Of a stretch of 5,756 nt of DNA, positions 1 through 5,600 are shown piece by piece. The translations under genes were made by a program, and so were the position numbers. Source of the DNA: Clostridia bacterium (lineage in GTDB: Bacteria > Bacillota > Clostridia > Oscillospirales > QAMX01); assembly GCA_017547975.1 (NCBI GenBank), contig JAFYNU010000037.1, forward strand, positions 1 to 5,756. The letters run 5' to 3'. Under the pieces are notes generated by a model. The model was not told the origin of the DNA and did not search any database. It saw only the letters and a program-made list of their open reading frames with translations. The stretch's first letter is position 1, and every line of letters starts with the position of its first letter.

Positions 1-216
1 AACCGGGAATGGGCCCTGATGGACTCCATGCGGTTCCAGCTCATCCTGCTTGCCAAGCTCCTGGAAAACGATGCCGCAAAGGCTAAGGAAGTTATTGAAA
101 CCACCGACCTGCGTTATAAGAGCAAGAAAGAATACTTCGCCGCTGTGGACGCCAACGTTTGCGACCTGGATGCAGTGGAATATGCCGAAGACGGCATCAA
201 GGTCCACCTAAAATAA
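1..216 (+). CDS. 3' end of an unidentified protein gene (5' part outside window)
   Basis: The frame is open from the first base, so this is the last 71 codons of a longer gene rather than a short gene starting at the ATG at 19; there is no ribosome binding site in front of that ATG. The visible tail reads NREWALMDSM followed by a Leu/Ala-rich stretch (FQLILLAKLLENDAAKAKEV) that looks amphipathic and helical, then a charged segment and the ending EDGIKVHLK. It is soluble-looking, with no membrane segment, cysteine cluster or signal. I do not recognise the family and assign no function. A strong terminator follows directly, so this gene ends its transcription unit and converges on the ABC transporter operon. 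That it is coding is fairly sure, because the frame is uninterrupted and its stop sits just before a terminator. Confidence 0.72.
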   Translation, partial: NREWALMDSMRFQLILLAKLLENDAAKAKEVIETTDLRYKSKKEYFAAVDANVCDLDAVEYAEDGIKVHLK

Positions 217-224
217 ACATACAG

Positions 225-260
225 AACACCCCGACTCTTACGTGAGCCGGGGTGTTTTTT
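225..260 (+). terminator. Rho-independent terminator, probably shared by convergent genes
   Basis: AACACCCCG (225-233) pairs perfectly with CGGGGTGTT (248-256). CTC (235-237) can pair with GAG (244-246) inside the loop, and the right arm runs into six Ts (255-260). It begins 8 nt after the stop codon of the plus-strand gene. On the minus strand the same hairpin lies immediately beyond the permease stop codon (259-261, which overlaps the T run) and is followed by a weaker U-rich tract (CTGTATGTTTATTTT), so it may stop transcription in both directions. The plus-strand direction is the better terminator. Confidence 0.9.
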
Positions 261-1065
261 ATTCGGCAAGCCGTCTTTTCAATAGGGATTCCAAACCAGC
301 CACCATATAGTACATCAAAGCCGCCAGAAGGCATAGGATCAAAACGCTGCCCATCACAAGATCCATTCGGAATACCTGGCCGCCGTAAACGATCAGATAG
401 CCAAGGCCAGCCCGGGATACCAGGAATTCCCCCACGATAACACCGACCCACACCATACCCACGTTGATTTTCAAAACGGAAATCAACGATAGGGTACTGG
501 CAGGGAAGACGCACATGGTCAAGGTTTGGAGACGGCTGGCACCAAGACTTTGCATCAAGGTCAGCTTTTCACCATCCACCTCCCGAAACCCGGTTAACAT
601 TCCCATGGTGGTGGAAACAACCGAAATCAGCAGGGTTACCGTGATGATAGATGACATTCCCGAACCGACCCATACGATGATAACCGGGCCCAGGGCGATT
701 TTGGGGAGGCTGTTCAATATAACCAGGTAGGGATCCAATACCCTTTCTGCGGTTGGAAAGAACCAAAGGAGAATTGCCGCCACAAGACCAATCAGTGTAC
801 CCAGGATAAAGCCAATCAAGGTTTCAAGCAGGGTGGTTCCCAGATGATTCCAAAGTGAACCTTCCAAAATCATTCTCCACAGGGAGGAAACTGCCCGGGA
901 GGGGGAAGAAAAGATAAATGCGTCAATCCACCCAAACCTGGCGGCGGCTTCCCACAAAAGGAAGAATCCAATAAGAATCGAACCCCGAAGAAGACTCACC
1001 ATCCTTTTTCTCGATTTGAGTCCTTGTACGAATGCAAGATGTTCGGCCGAGGGTTCAATGTTCAC
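259..1065 (-). CDS. ABC transporter permease, SsuC/TauC-like (nitrate/sulfonate/taurine-type importer)
   Basis: This is an integral membrane subunit of a type I ABC importer (binding-protein-dependent, BPD_transp_1 fold), expected to work as a homodimer with the ATPase encoded just upstream. Hydrophobic segments lie at about residues 26-42, 80-103, 115-135, 138-158, 198-215 and 235-257. The cytoplasmic EAA-like coupling loop is at about 162-190 (EVDGEKLTLMQSLGAS, with the conserved Gly at 175), and KINVGMVWVGVIVGEFL (199-215) is typical of the SsuC/TauC/NrtB group. I chose the GTG start at 1065, giving 268 residues, the usual size. It has AAGGAG 10 nt upstream and overlaps the ATPase stop by 11 bp, which suggests translational coupling. 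A longer frame upstream only shadows the ATPase gene. An ATG at 1002 is possible but its purine tract is too close. The substrate is not known. The gene ends at a terminator. Confidence 0.92.
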   Translation of the reverse strand: MNIEPSAEHLAFVQGLKSRKRMVSLLRGSILIGFFLLWEAAARFGWIDAFIFSSPSRAVSSLWRMILEGSLWNHLGTTLLETLIGFILGTLIGLVAAILLWFFPTAERVLDPYLVILNSLPKIALGPVIIVWVGSGMSSIITVTLLISVVSTTMGMLTGFREVDGEKLTLMQSLGASRLQTLTMCVFPASTLSLISVLKINVGMVWVGVIVGEFLVSRAGLGYLIVYGGQVFRMDLVMGSVLILCLLAALMYYMVAGLESLLKRRLAE

Positions 1066-1825
1066 CGGAATCCAACTCCTTCCATATGAGGTTAAAATAT
1101 TCCGAGAATTTCGGGGATGCCCGCCGCAGAATGACTCCCTTCCCCGGAATATCGACAGGAAGCTCCAGGCTGACACGTGCGGGACGGGGAGACAGTACCA
1201 GAATGCGATCCGCAAGCGAAAGCGCCTCCGAAATATCATGGGTGACCATGATGGCGGTTTTTCCCTCTTGTTTGATGATGGATGCGATATCCTCCGATAC
1301 CAGAATTCGCGTTTGGTAATCCAGGGCGGAAAAAGGTTCATCCAAAAGCAGAATGTCCGGTTCGGTTGCAAGGGTCCGGATCAATGCTGCTCTCTGTCGC
1401 ATACCGCCGGAAAGTGCCCGTGGGCTTCGATCGGCAAACTCCAGTAATCCGTATTGACTGAGCATATCATTCACCCGGGATTGCTTATGCGGCGATAAAT
1501 CTCCGCGAACCTTTAGACCCAGAAGTAGGTTTTCCCGAAGGGATGCCCAGGGGAAAAGGTGATCGTGTTGAAACATATAGCCGATTTCCGGTCTCACCGT
1601 GCCCGCTTGCTCGGTTCCATTGATGCGAATGATTCCCTCTGATGTAGAAATCAATCCGGCAATCAACGACAAAATGGTGGATTTCCCGCATCCGGAAGGC
1701 CCCAGGATTACCAAAAATTCGCCGGGATTCACCCGAAAACTCAAATTCTCCAGAGCAAGGGTTTCTTCGGCAGCCGAATGGTAACGCAAATATACCTTGT
1801 CGAAGGAAACAACAGGAGCTGCCAT
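1055..1825 (-). CDS. ABC transporter ATP-binding protein, SsuB/TauB-like
   Basis: This is the cytoplasmic ATPase that powers the importer. All nucleotide-binding motifs are present and intact in 256 residues: Walker A GPSGCGKST (42-50), Q-loop glutamine at 86 (MFQHDHLFPW), signature LSGGMRQR (138-145), Walker B ILLLDE (158-163), D-loop SALD (166-169) and switch histidine 196 in MVTHD. The FQ-(x)n-LFPWASLRENL stretch, the LSGGMRQRAALIRTL context and the short length place it in the nitrate/sulfonate/taurine importer group (SsuB/TauB/NrtD). There is no C-terminal regulatory domain. The ATG at 1825 is preceded by AGGAAGGA with a 7-nt spacer. It lies 21 nt downstream of the binding-protein gene and overlaps the permease start by 11 bp, so the three genes form one operon. 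The class call is firm; the transported compound cannot be inferred from this subunit. Confidence 0.95.
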   Translation of the reverse strand: MAAPVVSFDKVYLRYHSAAEETLALENLSFRVNPGEFLVILGPSGCGKSTILSLIAGLISTSEGIIRINGTEQAGTVRPEIGYMFQHDHLFPWASLRENLLLGLKVRGDLSPHKQSRVNDMLSQYGLLEFADRSPRALSGGMRQRAALIRTLATEPDILLLDEPFSALDYQTRILVSEDIASIIKQEGKTAIMVTHDISEALSLADRILVLSPRPARVSLELPVDIPGKGVILRRASPKFSEYFNLIWKELDSGEH

Positions 1826-1846
1826 GTAGGGTTCCTTCCTTTCCCG

Positions 1847-2836
1847 TTACTTTACCGCCTGGGCAAAGCTGTTATCTACGATTTCTGTGTAAGCCGGAGC
1901 AGAATCGATCACACCGGCTGCCCGAATAATCGTCAAAAGATTTTCATAAGCTTCTTCGGTCATGGTAGGTTCGGTTTTCCAGGCGTCGATATCCCGATAA
2001 CGTTCCACAACCGTGGCAAGAAGGGCTTCATCGCTGTCTGGGAATTGCGGGGCAATTACCTTGGCAATTTCATCGGCAGACGTTTGTTCAATCCACTTTT
2101 GTCCGCGATAAACCGCCCGGGTAAAGGCTTCCACAAAATCGGGATCGGTTTCCAGTACGCTCTTGGCGGTCATAAAGCAGGTATAAGGAACCTCGCCGCC
2201 CTCGTCACCAATGGCGGCTACGATATACCCCTCTCCTGCAAGCTCCATGGCAGAAGCGCTGGGTTCAAACATGGTAACGTAATCGTCTTCGCCGGCAATA
2301 AAAGCTCCGCCCATCAGGTCAAACTGCACGTCGGTACGAACCGTGATGTTTTCCCCGGGAATCAAGCCCTTCTGCCGCAGAACGTAATCCAGAGTCATCT
2401 GGGGCATACCGCCGCTTCTGCCGCCAATGACACTGGTGCCTTCCAGTTTATCCCAGGTAAAAGCATCATCAGGGGTCTTGCCAAGCAGGAAGGAGCCGTC
2501 CCGCTGGGTCAGTTGCGCAAAGATGACGGCATAATCCTCCCGCCCTTCGTTTGCCACGTAGACGGCGGTTTCGGGCCCCATCAAACCCACGTCAGCATCC
2601 CCGGTCAGAAGAGCGGTCATGGATTTATCCGACCCGCCACCGTTGGTTAAGGTAATGGAAAGGCCCTCTTCTTCGAAATAGCCCAATTCCATGGCGGCAT
2701 AGAAGGGGGCGTAGAAAACCGAATGGGTTACCTCGTTGACCCGCACCTCCCGAAGCGTTTCGGTGTCGTTTGGCTTGCAAGCCCCCAGGGTAAACAGGAA
2801 GAGAAAAACCAGCAATAATGAAAAAATACGTTTCAA
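1847..2836 (-). CDS. ABC transporter substrate-binding lipoprotein, NMT1/THI5-like (SsuA/TauA superfamily)
   Basis: This is the extracellular, membrane-anchored solute receptor of the importer. The N terminus MKRIFSLLLVFLFLFTLGAC is a lipoprotein signal peptide with lipobox LGAC and the acylated cysteine at residue 20. The mature part has the family hallmarks THSVFYAPFYAAMELGYFEEEGL (about 37-59), GDADVGLMGPE (79-89, the region that usually lines the ligand cleft) and IGGRSGGMPQMTLDYVL (137-153). The length of 329 residues is normal. The frame extends upstream to an ATG at 2956, but that adds 40 residues before the signal peptide and crosses the intergenic hairpin and the ribosome binding site, so I start at TTG 2836, 12 nt after AGGAGG. 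The family carries thiamine-pyrimidine precursors, sulfonates, taurine, nitrate and other small ligands. No TPP-type leader fits in the 137-nt upstream gap, so the ligand remains open. Confidence 0.9.
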   Translation of the reverse strand: MKRIFSLLLVFLFLFTLGACKPNDTETLREVRVNEVTHSVFYAPFYAAMELGYFEEEGLSITLTNGGGSDKSMTALLTGDADVGLMGPETAVYVANEGREDYAVIFAQLTQRDGSFLLGKTPDDAFTWDKLEGTSVIGGRSGGMPQMTLDYVLRQKGLIPGENITVRTDVQFDLMGGAFIAGEDDYVTMFEPSASAMELAGEGYIVAAIGDEGGEVPYTCFMTAKSVLETDPDFVEAFTRAVYRGQKWIEQTSADEIAKVIAPQFPDSDEALLATVVERYRDIDAWKTEPTMTEEAYENLLTIIRAAGVIDSAPAYTEIVDNSFAQAVK

Positions 2837-2848
2837 AATAAGTAGTAT

Positions 2849-2856
2849 CCTCCTTT
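2849..2856 (-). promoter_or_regulatory. Ribosome binding site deciding the TTG start of the binding-protein gene
   Basis: Read on the minus strand this is AAAGGAGG, a near-perfect Shine-Dalgarno sequence. The only standard start codon in frame at a workable distance before the signal peptide is TTG at 2836, with a slightly long 12-nt spacer. An ATT codon directly before it would have a 9-nt spacer but is a very rare start. Confidence 0.75.
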
Positions 2857-2864
2857 GATTGATC

Positions 2865-2885
2865 GAGCGTCTTTCGAAAACGCTC
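2865..2885 (-). other. Hairpin in the leader of the ABC operon
   Basis: GAGCGT (2865-2870) pairs with ACGCTC (2880-2885), and the inner TTTCGAAA can add pairs with a single bulged base. The structure sits 9 nt upstream of the ribosome binding site of the binding-protein gene, at or near the 5' end of the transcript if the weak -10 at 2892-2897 is used. It has no T run after it on either strand, so it is not an obvious terminator. It may stabilise the mRNA or be a dyad operator for a regulator of the divergent region. Confidence 0.5.
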
Positions 2886-2891
2886 ACTGAC

Positions 2892-2897
2892 AGTATA
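2892..2897 (-). promoter_or_regulatory. Candidate -10 box for the ABC operon
   Basis: On the minus strand this reads TATACT, 5 of 6 matches to TATAAT. No good -35 lies 16-18 bp upstream (the sequence there is TTATCCC), so the promoter is weak, activator-dependent or misidentified. Position relative to the gene is plausible: about 56 nt upstream of the TTG start. Confidence 0.3.
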
Positions 2898-2938
2898 TGT
2901 CGCTTTCTCCAATTGGGATAATCGGAAAGGAAGCTACA

Positions 2939-2944
2939 TATAGT
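2939..2944 (+). promoter_or_regulatory. Candidate -10 box for the ylmC-like gene
   Basis: TATAGT matches TATAAT at 5 of 6 positions and lies 29 nt upstream of the ATG at 2974. The nearest -35-like hexamer, TTGGGA (2913-2918), is 20 bp away, which is too far for a standard housekeeping promoter. A sporulation sigma factor is possible given the gene family but no clear consensus is visible. Confidence 0.25.
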
Positions 2945-2973
2945 GTAACAAATCAACCAGGGAGGAATGCTCT

Positions 2974-3255
2974 ATGAATGAAGCCGGCGCAAGATTGATG
3001 GATTTGCGGTGTCGGGAAGTGATTAACGTGCAGGATGGAACCCGCTATGGTTTTGTGTGCGATGCGGTGGTGGACTATGCAACCGGTCGTATCCGATCCA
3101 TTGTGATTCCCGGAACCGCCCGCCTGATGGGTTTTGTTGGGCGGCGGGAGGATATTATTATTCCCTGGGAAGCCATCACACGTATTGGGGATGATATCAT
3201 CCTGGTGGATTGGAGTCCCATTCTGCCAAGAAAAGAAAAGTCGGCTGCAACTTGA
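2974..3255 (+). CDS. YlmC/YmxH-family PRC-barrel protein (sporulation-associated family)
   Basis: This small cytoplasmic protein of 93 residues belongs to the YlmC/YmxH family, a PRC-barrel fold widespread in endospore-forming Firmicutes and named in databases for sporulation; its molecular role is not established. The sequence shows the family's order of motifs: an N-terminal LMDLRCREVINVQDG (8-22), a Gly-rich turn with TGRIRSIVIPG (37-47), GFVGRREDIIIPWEAI (53-68) and the closing strand IGDDIILVD (71-79), then a short charged tail. The ATG at 2974 is preceded by GGGAGG with an 8-nt spacer; another ATG at 2967 is out of frame. The gene is divergent from the ABC operon and its stop codon overlaps the -35 box of the dapF promoter. 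The family assignment is strong; a direct role in sporulation is only inferred from the family. ylmC or ymxH would be the analogous names. Confidence 0.88.
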   Translation: MNEAGARLMDLRCREVINVQDGTRYGFVCDAVVDYATGRIRSIVIPGTARLMGFVGRREDIIIPWEAITRIGDDIILVDWSPILPRKEKSAAT

Positions 3256-3280
3256 AAATAGAATCGCATCATGGTATAAT
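3252..3280 (+). promoter_or_regulatory. Sigma-A-type promoter of dapF
   Basis: The -35 box is TTGAAA (3252-3257) and the -10 box is TATAAT (3275-3280), separated by 17 bp, with an extended -10 TGG at 3272-3274. Transcription should start near 3286-3288, giving a leader of about 26 nt that contains only the ribosome binding site. The -35 box includes the TGA stop codon (3253-3255) of the upstream gene. This is the best-matching promoter in the window and should give constitutive dapF expression, independent of the ylmC-like gene. Confidence 0.88.
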
Positions 3281-3312
3281 AATGCAATCCAATAATGACC
3301 AAGGAGAATCCC

Positions 3313-4152
3313 ATGAAGTTTACCAAAATGCACGGCGCCGGTAACGACTACATCTATTTTGATTGTACCGGTGACTTTCAGATTTCTGATCCCGAAGCCC
3401 TTTCCATCCACCTGTCGGAACGCCACTTTGGCATTGGCAGTGACGGTATTGTTATGATATTACCCTCCAAGGTGGCGGATTTCCGTATGCGCATCTTCAA
3501 TGCCGACGGCAGCGAAGCCAAAATGTGCGGCAACGGTACCCGTTGCGTGGGCAAATACGTCCACGATAAGGGCCTGACCGACAAAACCGACTTCACCCTG
3601 GAAACCCTGGGCGGTATAAAAATCCTCCACCTGGAAGTGGAGGACGGCACAACCAAGTCGGTCACGGTAGATATGGGAAAGGCCGACTTCACCGCCGCAA
3701 ACGTCCCGGTAATCACCGACCGGGAAACCATCATCAAATCCCCTCTGGTGTTTGATGGCAAGGAAGAAATCTGCACCTGCCTTTCGGTGGGAAATCCCCA
3801 TTGTGTTATCTTTGCCGACGAGGTGGCTTCCCTGGATTTGGAAGCCATCGGCCCCTGTCACGAACATGCGCCCTTCTTCCCGGAACGCATCAACACCGAA
3901 TTCGTTCGGGTCATTTCGGATACCGAGTTGGAAATGCGGGTTTGGGAACGGGGGAGCGGTGAAACCCTGGCCTGCGGTACCGGCACCTGTGCATCGGTTG
4001 CGGCGGCGGCTGAAGCGGGTTACGTAAAAAAGGACGAGTTTGTGCTGGTCCACCTGCGGGGCGGCGATATTTCAGTCAAGTATGCATCCGACGGTTCCCT
4101 CACCATGAAGGGCGGCGCCGAGTTTGTGTTCGACGGAGTACTTTACGAATAA
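3313..4152 (+). CDS. dapF: Diaminopimelate epimerase
   Basis: DapF interconverts LL- and meso-2,6-diaminopimelate in the cytoplasm without a cofactor, supplying meso-DAP for peptidoglycan cross-links and for lysine. The protein has 279 residues, the usual length, with two homologous halves. The N terminus MKFTKMHGAGNDYIYFD is characteristic. The two catalytic cysteines, which act as the acid/base pair, are both present: C72 in NADGSEAKMCGNGTRC (64-78) and C221 in the ACGTGTCA motif (220-227). Other family motifs are FGIGSDGI (39-46), VGNPHCVIF (159-167) and the conserved substrate-binding ERGSGETLACGTG (212-224). I start at ATG 3313, which has AAGGAG 6 nt upstream; an in-frame ATG at 3295 would translate the ribosome binding site itself. 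Its own promoter lies at 3252-3280, and no lysine riboswitch is present in the short leader. No other lysine-pathway gene is in the window. The serine hydrolase gene follows after 18 nt. Confidence 0.97.
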   Translation: MKFTKMHGAGNDYIYFDCTGDFQISDPEALSIHLSERHFGIGSDGIVMILPSKVADFRMRIFNADGSEAKMCGNGTRCVGKYVHDKGLTDKTDFTLETLGGIKILHLEVEDGTTKSVTVDMGKADFTAANVPVITDRETIIKSPLVFDGKEEICTCLSVGNPHCVIFADEVASLDLEAIGPCHEHAPFFPERINTEFVRVISDTELEMRVWERGSGETLACGTGTCASVAAAAEAGYVKKDEFVLVHLRGGDISVKYASDGSLTMKGGAEFVFDGVLYE

Positions 4153-4170
4153 CGTGTACGGAGGAAGACC

Positions 4171-5298
4171 ATGGATTTTGCCGAACTGAAAGCATTGATC
4201 GATCGCATGCCATCCTATAACATCCCTGCCGCCGATTGCATTGTGATTCACAAGGGGCAGACGGTGTTTCGCCACGTGACCGGCTACGCCGATATCGAAG
4301 CAGGGGAGAAGCTTACCGAAAAGCATCTTTATAACCTCTATTCCGCATCCAAGGTGGCGACCTGTGCCACCGCCCTGACCCTTTTGGACAAGGGGTGCTA
4401 CAATCTGGATGACCCGGTGAGTGAGTACCTGCCCGAATTTCGGGAAATGTGGGTAAAGGCGGAAGGAAGTGACGAACCGGTGATTGCCAAAAACCCCATC
4501 ACCATCCGCCAGCTCTTCACCATGACCGCCGGGCTGACCTACGACCTGGATACTCCTTATATCCGTGCTGTCCGTGAAGAAAAAGGGGAGAGGGCCACCA
4601 CCCGGGACTATGTGGGTGCCATTGCCAAGAATCCCTTGATTTTCGAGCCGGGAACCCATTATAACTACAGCCTGTGCCACGACGTACTGGGAGCATTGGT
4701 GGAGGTGTGGTCGGGAAAAACCTTCGGTACCTACATGCAGGAGGCCCTGTTTGACCCCATCGGCATGACCGAGACCGGTTTCGCCCGCACCGATGCCGTT
4801 GTGGAGCGGTTGGCATATCAGTACACCAATTACAATCACCTGGATGGTTCCTGGGAACGCAAGCACAAGGAAAACCCCTTCGTCTTTGGGCCGCTCTATG
4901 AAAGCGGCGGGGCCGGATTGGTTTCTTCGGTGAATGATTATTCTCTTTTTGTAGATACCCTGACTCACCGGGGGCTTACCCGGAACGGAGAACGGATTTT
5001 GAAGCCCGAAACGGTGGACTTGATGCGTCAAGACCAGCTGTCGCCCACCTGCCGGTATGATTTTGATACCAAGATCAACCGCCCGGGGTATAGCTACGCC
5101 CTTGGGGTGCGTACCCTGGTGGATACAACAAAATCCCCCTCTGCCTTTGGCGAATTTGGCTGGGATGGCGCCGCCGGTGCATACCTGGTGATTGACCCGG
5201 AAAATGAAGTTTCCATTTTCTACGCCCAGCACGATTTCGGTGCTCCCTGGCACCATACCGAAATCCGGGATGCGGCCTATGCGGGCCTTCGCAAATAA
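4171..5298 (+). CDS. Serine hydrolase of the beta-lactamase/class C fold (family VIII esterase-like)
   Basis: This 375-residue protein belongs to the beta-lactamase superfamily that includes class C beta-lactamases, DD-peptidases and EstB-type esterases. The nucleophile motif SxxK is S58-A-S-K61 in LYSASKVATC. The second motif region is PGTHYNYSLCHDVLGALVE (160-178): Tyr166 is kept, while the Asn of the classical Y-S-N is replaced by Leu168, as in the YSLxxDVLG pattern of EstB-like esterases. The third motif region is GWDGAAGAYLVIDP (330-343), equivalent to the KTG/WGG box. There is no signal peptide or membrane segment, so it is likely cytoplasmic, which argues against a secreted antibiotic-degrading enzyme. 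The ATG has GGAGG 6 nt upstream. The gene lies 18 nt after dapF without a terminator between, so it is probably co-transcribed with it. An esterase or amidase/peptidase on a small substrate is the best guess; the substrate is unknown. Confidence 0.9.
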   Translation: MDFAELKALIDRMPSYNIPAADCIVIHKGQTVFRHVTGYADIEAGEKLTEKHLYNLYSASKVATCATALTLLDKGCYNLDDPVSEYLPEFREMWVKAEGSDEPVIAKNPITIRQLFTMTAGLTYDLDTPYIRAVREEKGERATTRDYVGAIAKNPLIFEPGTHYNYSLCHDVLGALVEVWSGKTFGTYMQEALFDPIGMTETGFARTDAVVERLAYQYTNYNHLDGSWERKHKENPFVFGPLYESGGAGLVSSVNDYSLFVDTLTHRGLTRNGERILKPETVDLMRQDQLSPTCRYDFDTKINRPGYSYALGVRTLVDTTKSPSAFGEFGWDGAAGAYLVIDPENEVSIFYAQHDFGAPWHHTEIRDAAYAGLRK

Positions 5299-5379
5299 AT
5301 AACGATAAAGTGAATACTGGGAAAACGACGACACCATGCGTATCCTGCCGGATGCGCATGGTGTTTCTTATTTGCGAAG
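5287..5379. repeat. 12-bp inverted repeat flanking the terminator
   Basis: CTTCGCAAATAA (5287-5298) is repeated in perfect inverse as TTATTTGCGAAG (5368-5379), with the terminator hairpin in between. The left arm contains the last codons and stop of the serine hydrolase; the right arm contains part of the terminator's T tract. In RNA the two arms could form an outer stem stacked around the terminator. Confidence 0.75.
5331..5373 (+). terminator. Rho-independent terminator of the dapF-hydrolase operon
   Basis: ACACCATGCG (5331-5340) pairs perfectly with CGCATGGTGT (5355-5364). The stem continues through a T-G wobble (5341/5354) and ATCC/GGAT (5342-5345/5350-5353) to a TGCC loop, giving about 15 pairs. 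The right arm runs into the T-rich tract TTTCTTATTT (5364-5373). It lies 32 nt after the hydrolase stop codon. Confidence 0.92.
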
Positions 5380-5491
5380 CCAAAAGGAGGTTGGGGAACG
5401 ATACGAAGTAATAAATATGGTAATTACGGTTGGAAGAAGTCGTACAATTCTGCAATGTGTTAATAAGTACCAATGTAATCAAAATTAGGAA

Positions 5492-5520
5492 TTGACAAAT
5501 CGGACGAAGTGGGTTAATAT
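5492..5520 (+). promoter_or_regulatory. Sigma-A-type promoter of the lipoprotein gene
   Basis: A perfect -35 box TTGACA (5492-5497) is separated by 17 bp from TAATAT (5515-5520), which keeps 4 of 6 consensus bases. Transcription would start near 5526-5528, giving a leader of about 75 nt that contains the hairpin at 5544-5575. Confidence 0.8.
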
Positions 5521-5543
5521 AAAAACAAGAAGAAAACCAAGAA

Positions 5544-5575
5544 TTGACCAAGTGACCAATATGCGTCATGGTCAA
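5544..5575 (+). promoter_or_regulatory. Bulged hairpin made of TGACCA repeats in the leader (possible operator or RNA control element)
   Basis: TTGACCA (5544-5550) pairs with TGGTCAA (5569-5575), then TGAC (5553-5556) pairs with GTCA (5565-5568), with AG (5551-5552) bulged and an 8-nt loop CAATATGC. That is 11 Watson-Crick pairs. The same sequence also contains two direct copies of TGACCAA, 8 bp apart (5545-5551 and 5553-5559), and one inverted TGGTCA (5569-5574). It lies about 17 nt downstream of the predicted transcription start and 10 nt before the ribosome binding site, so it could be a repressor operator or an RNA structure affecting translation or stability. No T run follows, so it is not a terminator. 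Confidence 0.55.
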
Positions 5576-5585
5576 GATAAACTAC

Positions 5586-5592
5586 AAGGAGG
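5586..5592 (+). promoter_or_regulatory. Ribosome binding site of the lipoprotein gene
   Basis: AAGGAGG is a full Shine-Dalgarno match with an 8-nt spacer to the ATG at 5601. It fixes the start of a gene whose frame is broken soon afterwards, and shows that the initiation region is intact. Confidence 0.85.
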
Positions 5593-5600
5593 AACCTACC

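Larger units (their letters stand above)
5382..5600 (+). promoter_or_regulatory. AT-rich regulatory region upstream of the lipoprotein gene
   Basis: Together with the preceding terminator this fills the roughly 300-nt gap between the hydrolase and the lipoprotein gene. From 5382 to about 5490 I see no credible gene: a Shine-Dalgarno-like AAAGGAGG (5383-5390) has no start codon at a usable distance, and the region is AT-rich with several As and Ts in short runs. From 5492 onward it contains the promoter, a structured leader and the ribosome binding site described separately. Confidence 0.6.

Noticed and set aside
259..1371. Long permease reading frame of 370 codons beginning at ATG 1371
   Set aside because: The first about 100 codons only shadow the ATPase gene in another frame. 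A GTG at 1065 with AAGGAG 10 nt upstream gives the normal family length.
1778..2650. 290-codon plus-strand frame across the binding-protein gene
   Set aside because: It is antisense to a clearly recognisable lipoprotein, and its composition and lack of motifs mark it as a shadow.
2837..2956. N-terminal extension of the binding protein from ATG 2956
   Set aside because: It would put 40 residues ahead of a clear lipoprotein signal peptide and translate through the hairpin and the ribosome binding site.
2837..2973. TPP or other riboswitch upstream of the NMT1/THI5-like binding protein
   Set aside because: The predicted leader is under 60 nt and has only one short hairpin; none of the conserved riboswitch core sequences I know are visible.
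3295..3312. Alternative dapF start at ATG 3295
   Set aside because: It would translate the AAGGAG ribosome binding site itself and sits only about 8 nt after the predicted transcription start; family members begin at the MKFTKMHG-type N terminus.
4072..5337. 421-codon minus-strand frame opposite the serine hydrolase
   Set aside because: It is antisense to a gene with intact catalytic motifs, has no ribosome binding site, and its sequence has the Gly/His-rich look of a shadow frame.
5417..5488. Possible 23-residue peptide in the AT-rich gap, preceded by AAAGGAGG at 5383-5390
   Set aside because: The Shine-Dalgarno-like sequence is 26 nt from the ATG, too far for initiation, there is no promoter in front of it, and the peptide has no recognisable features.
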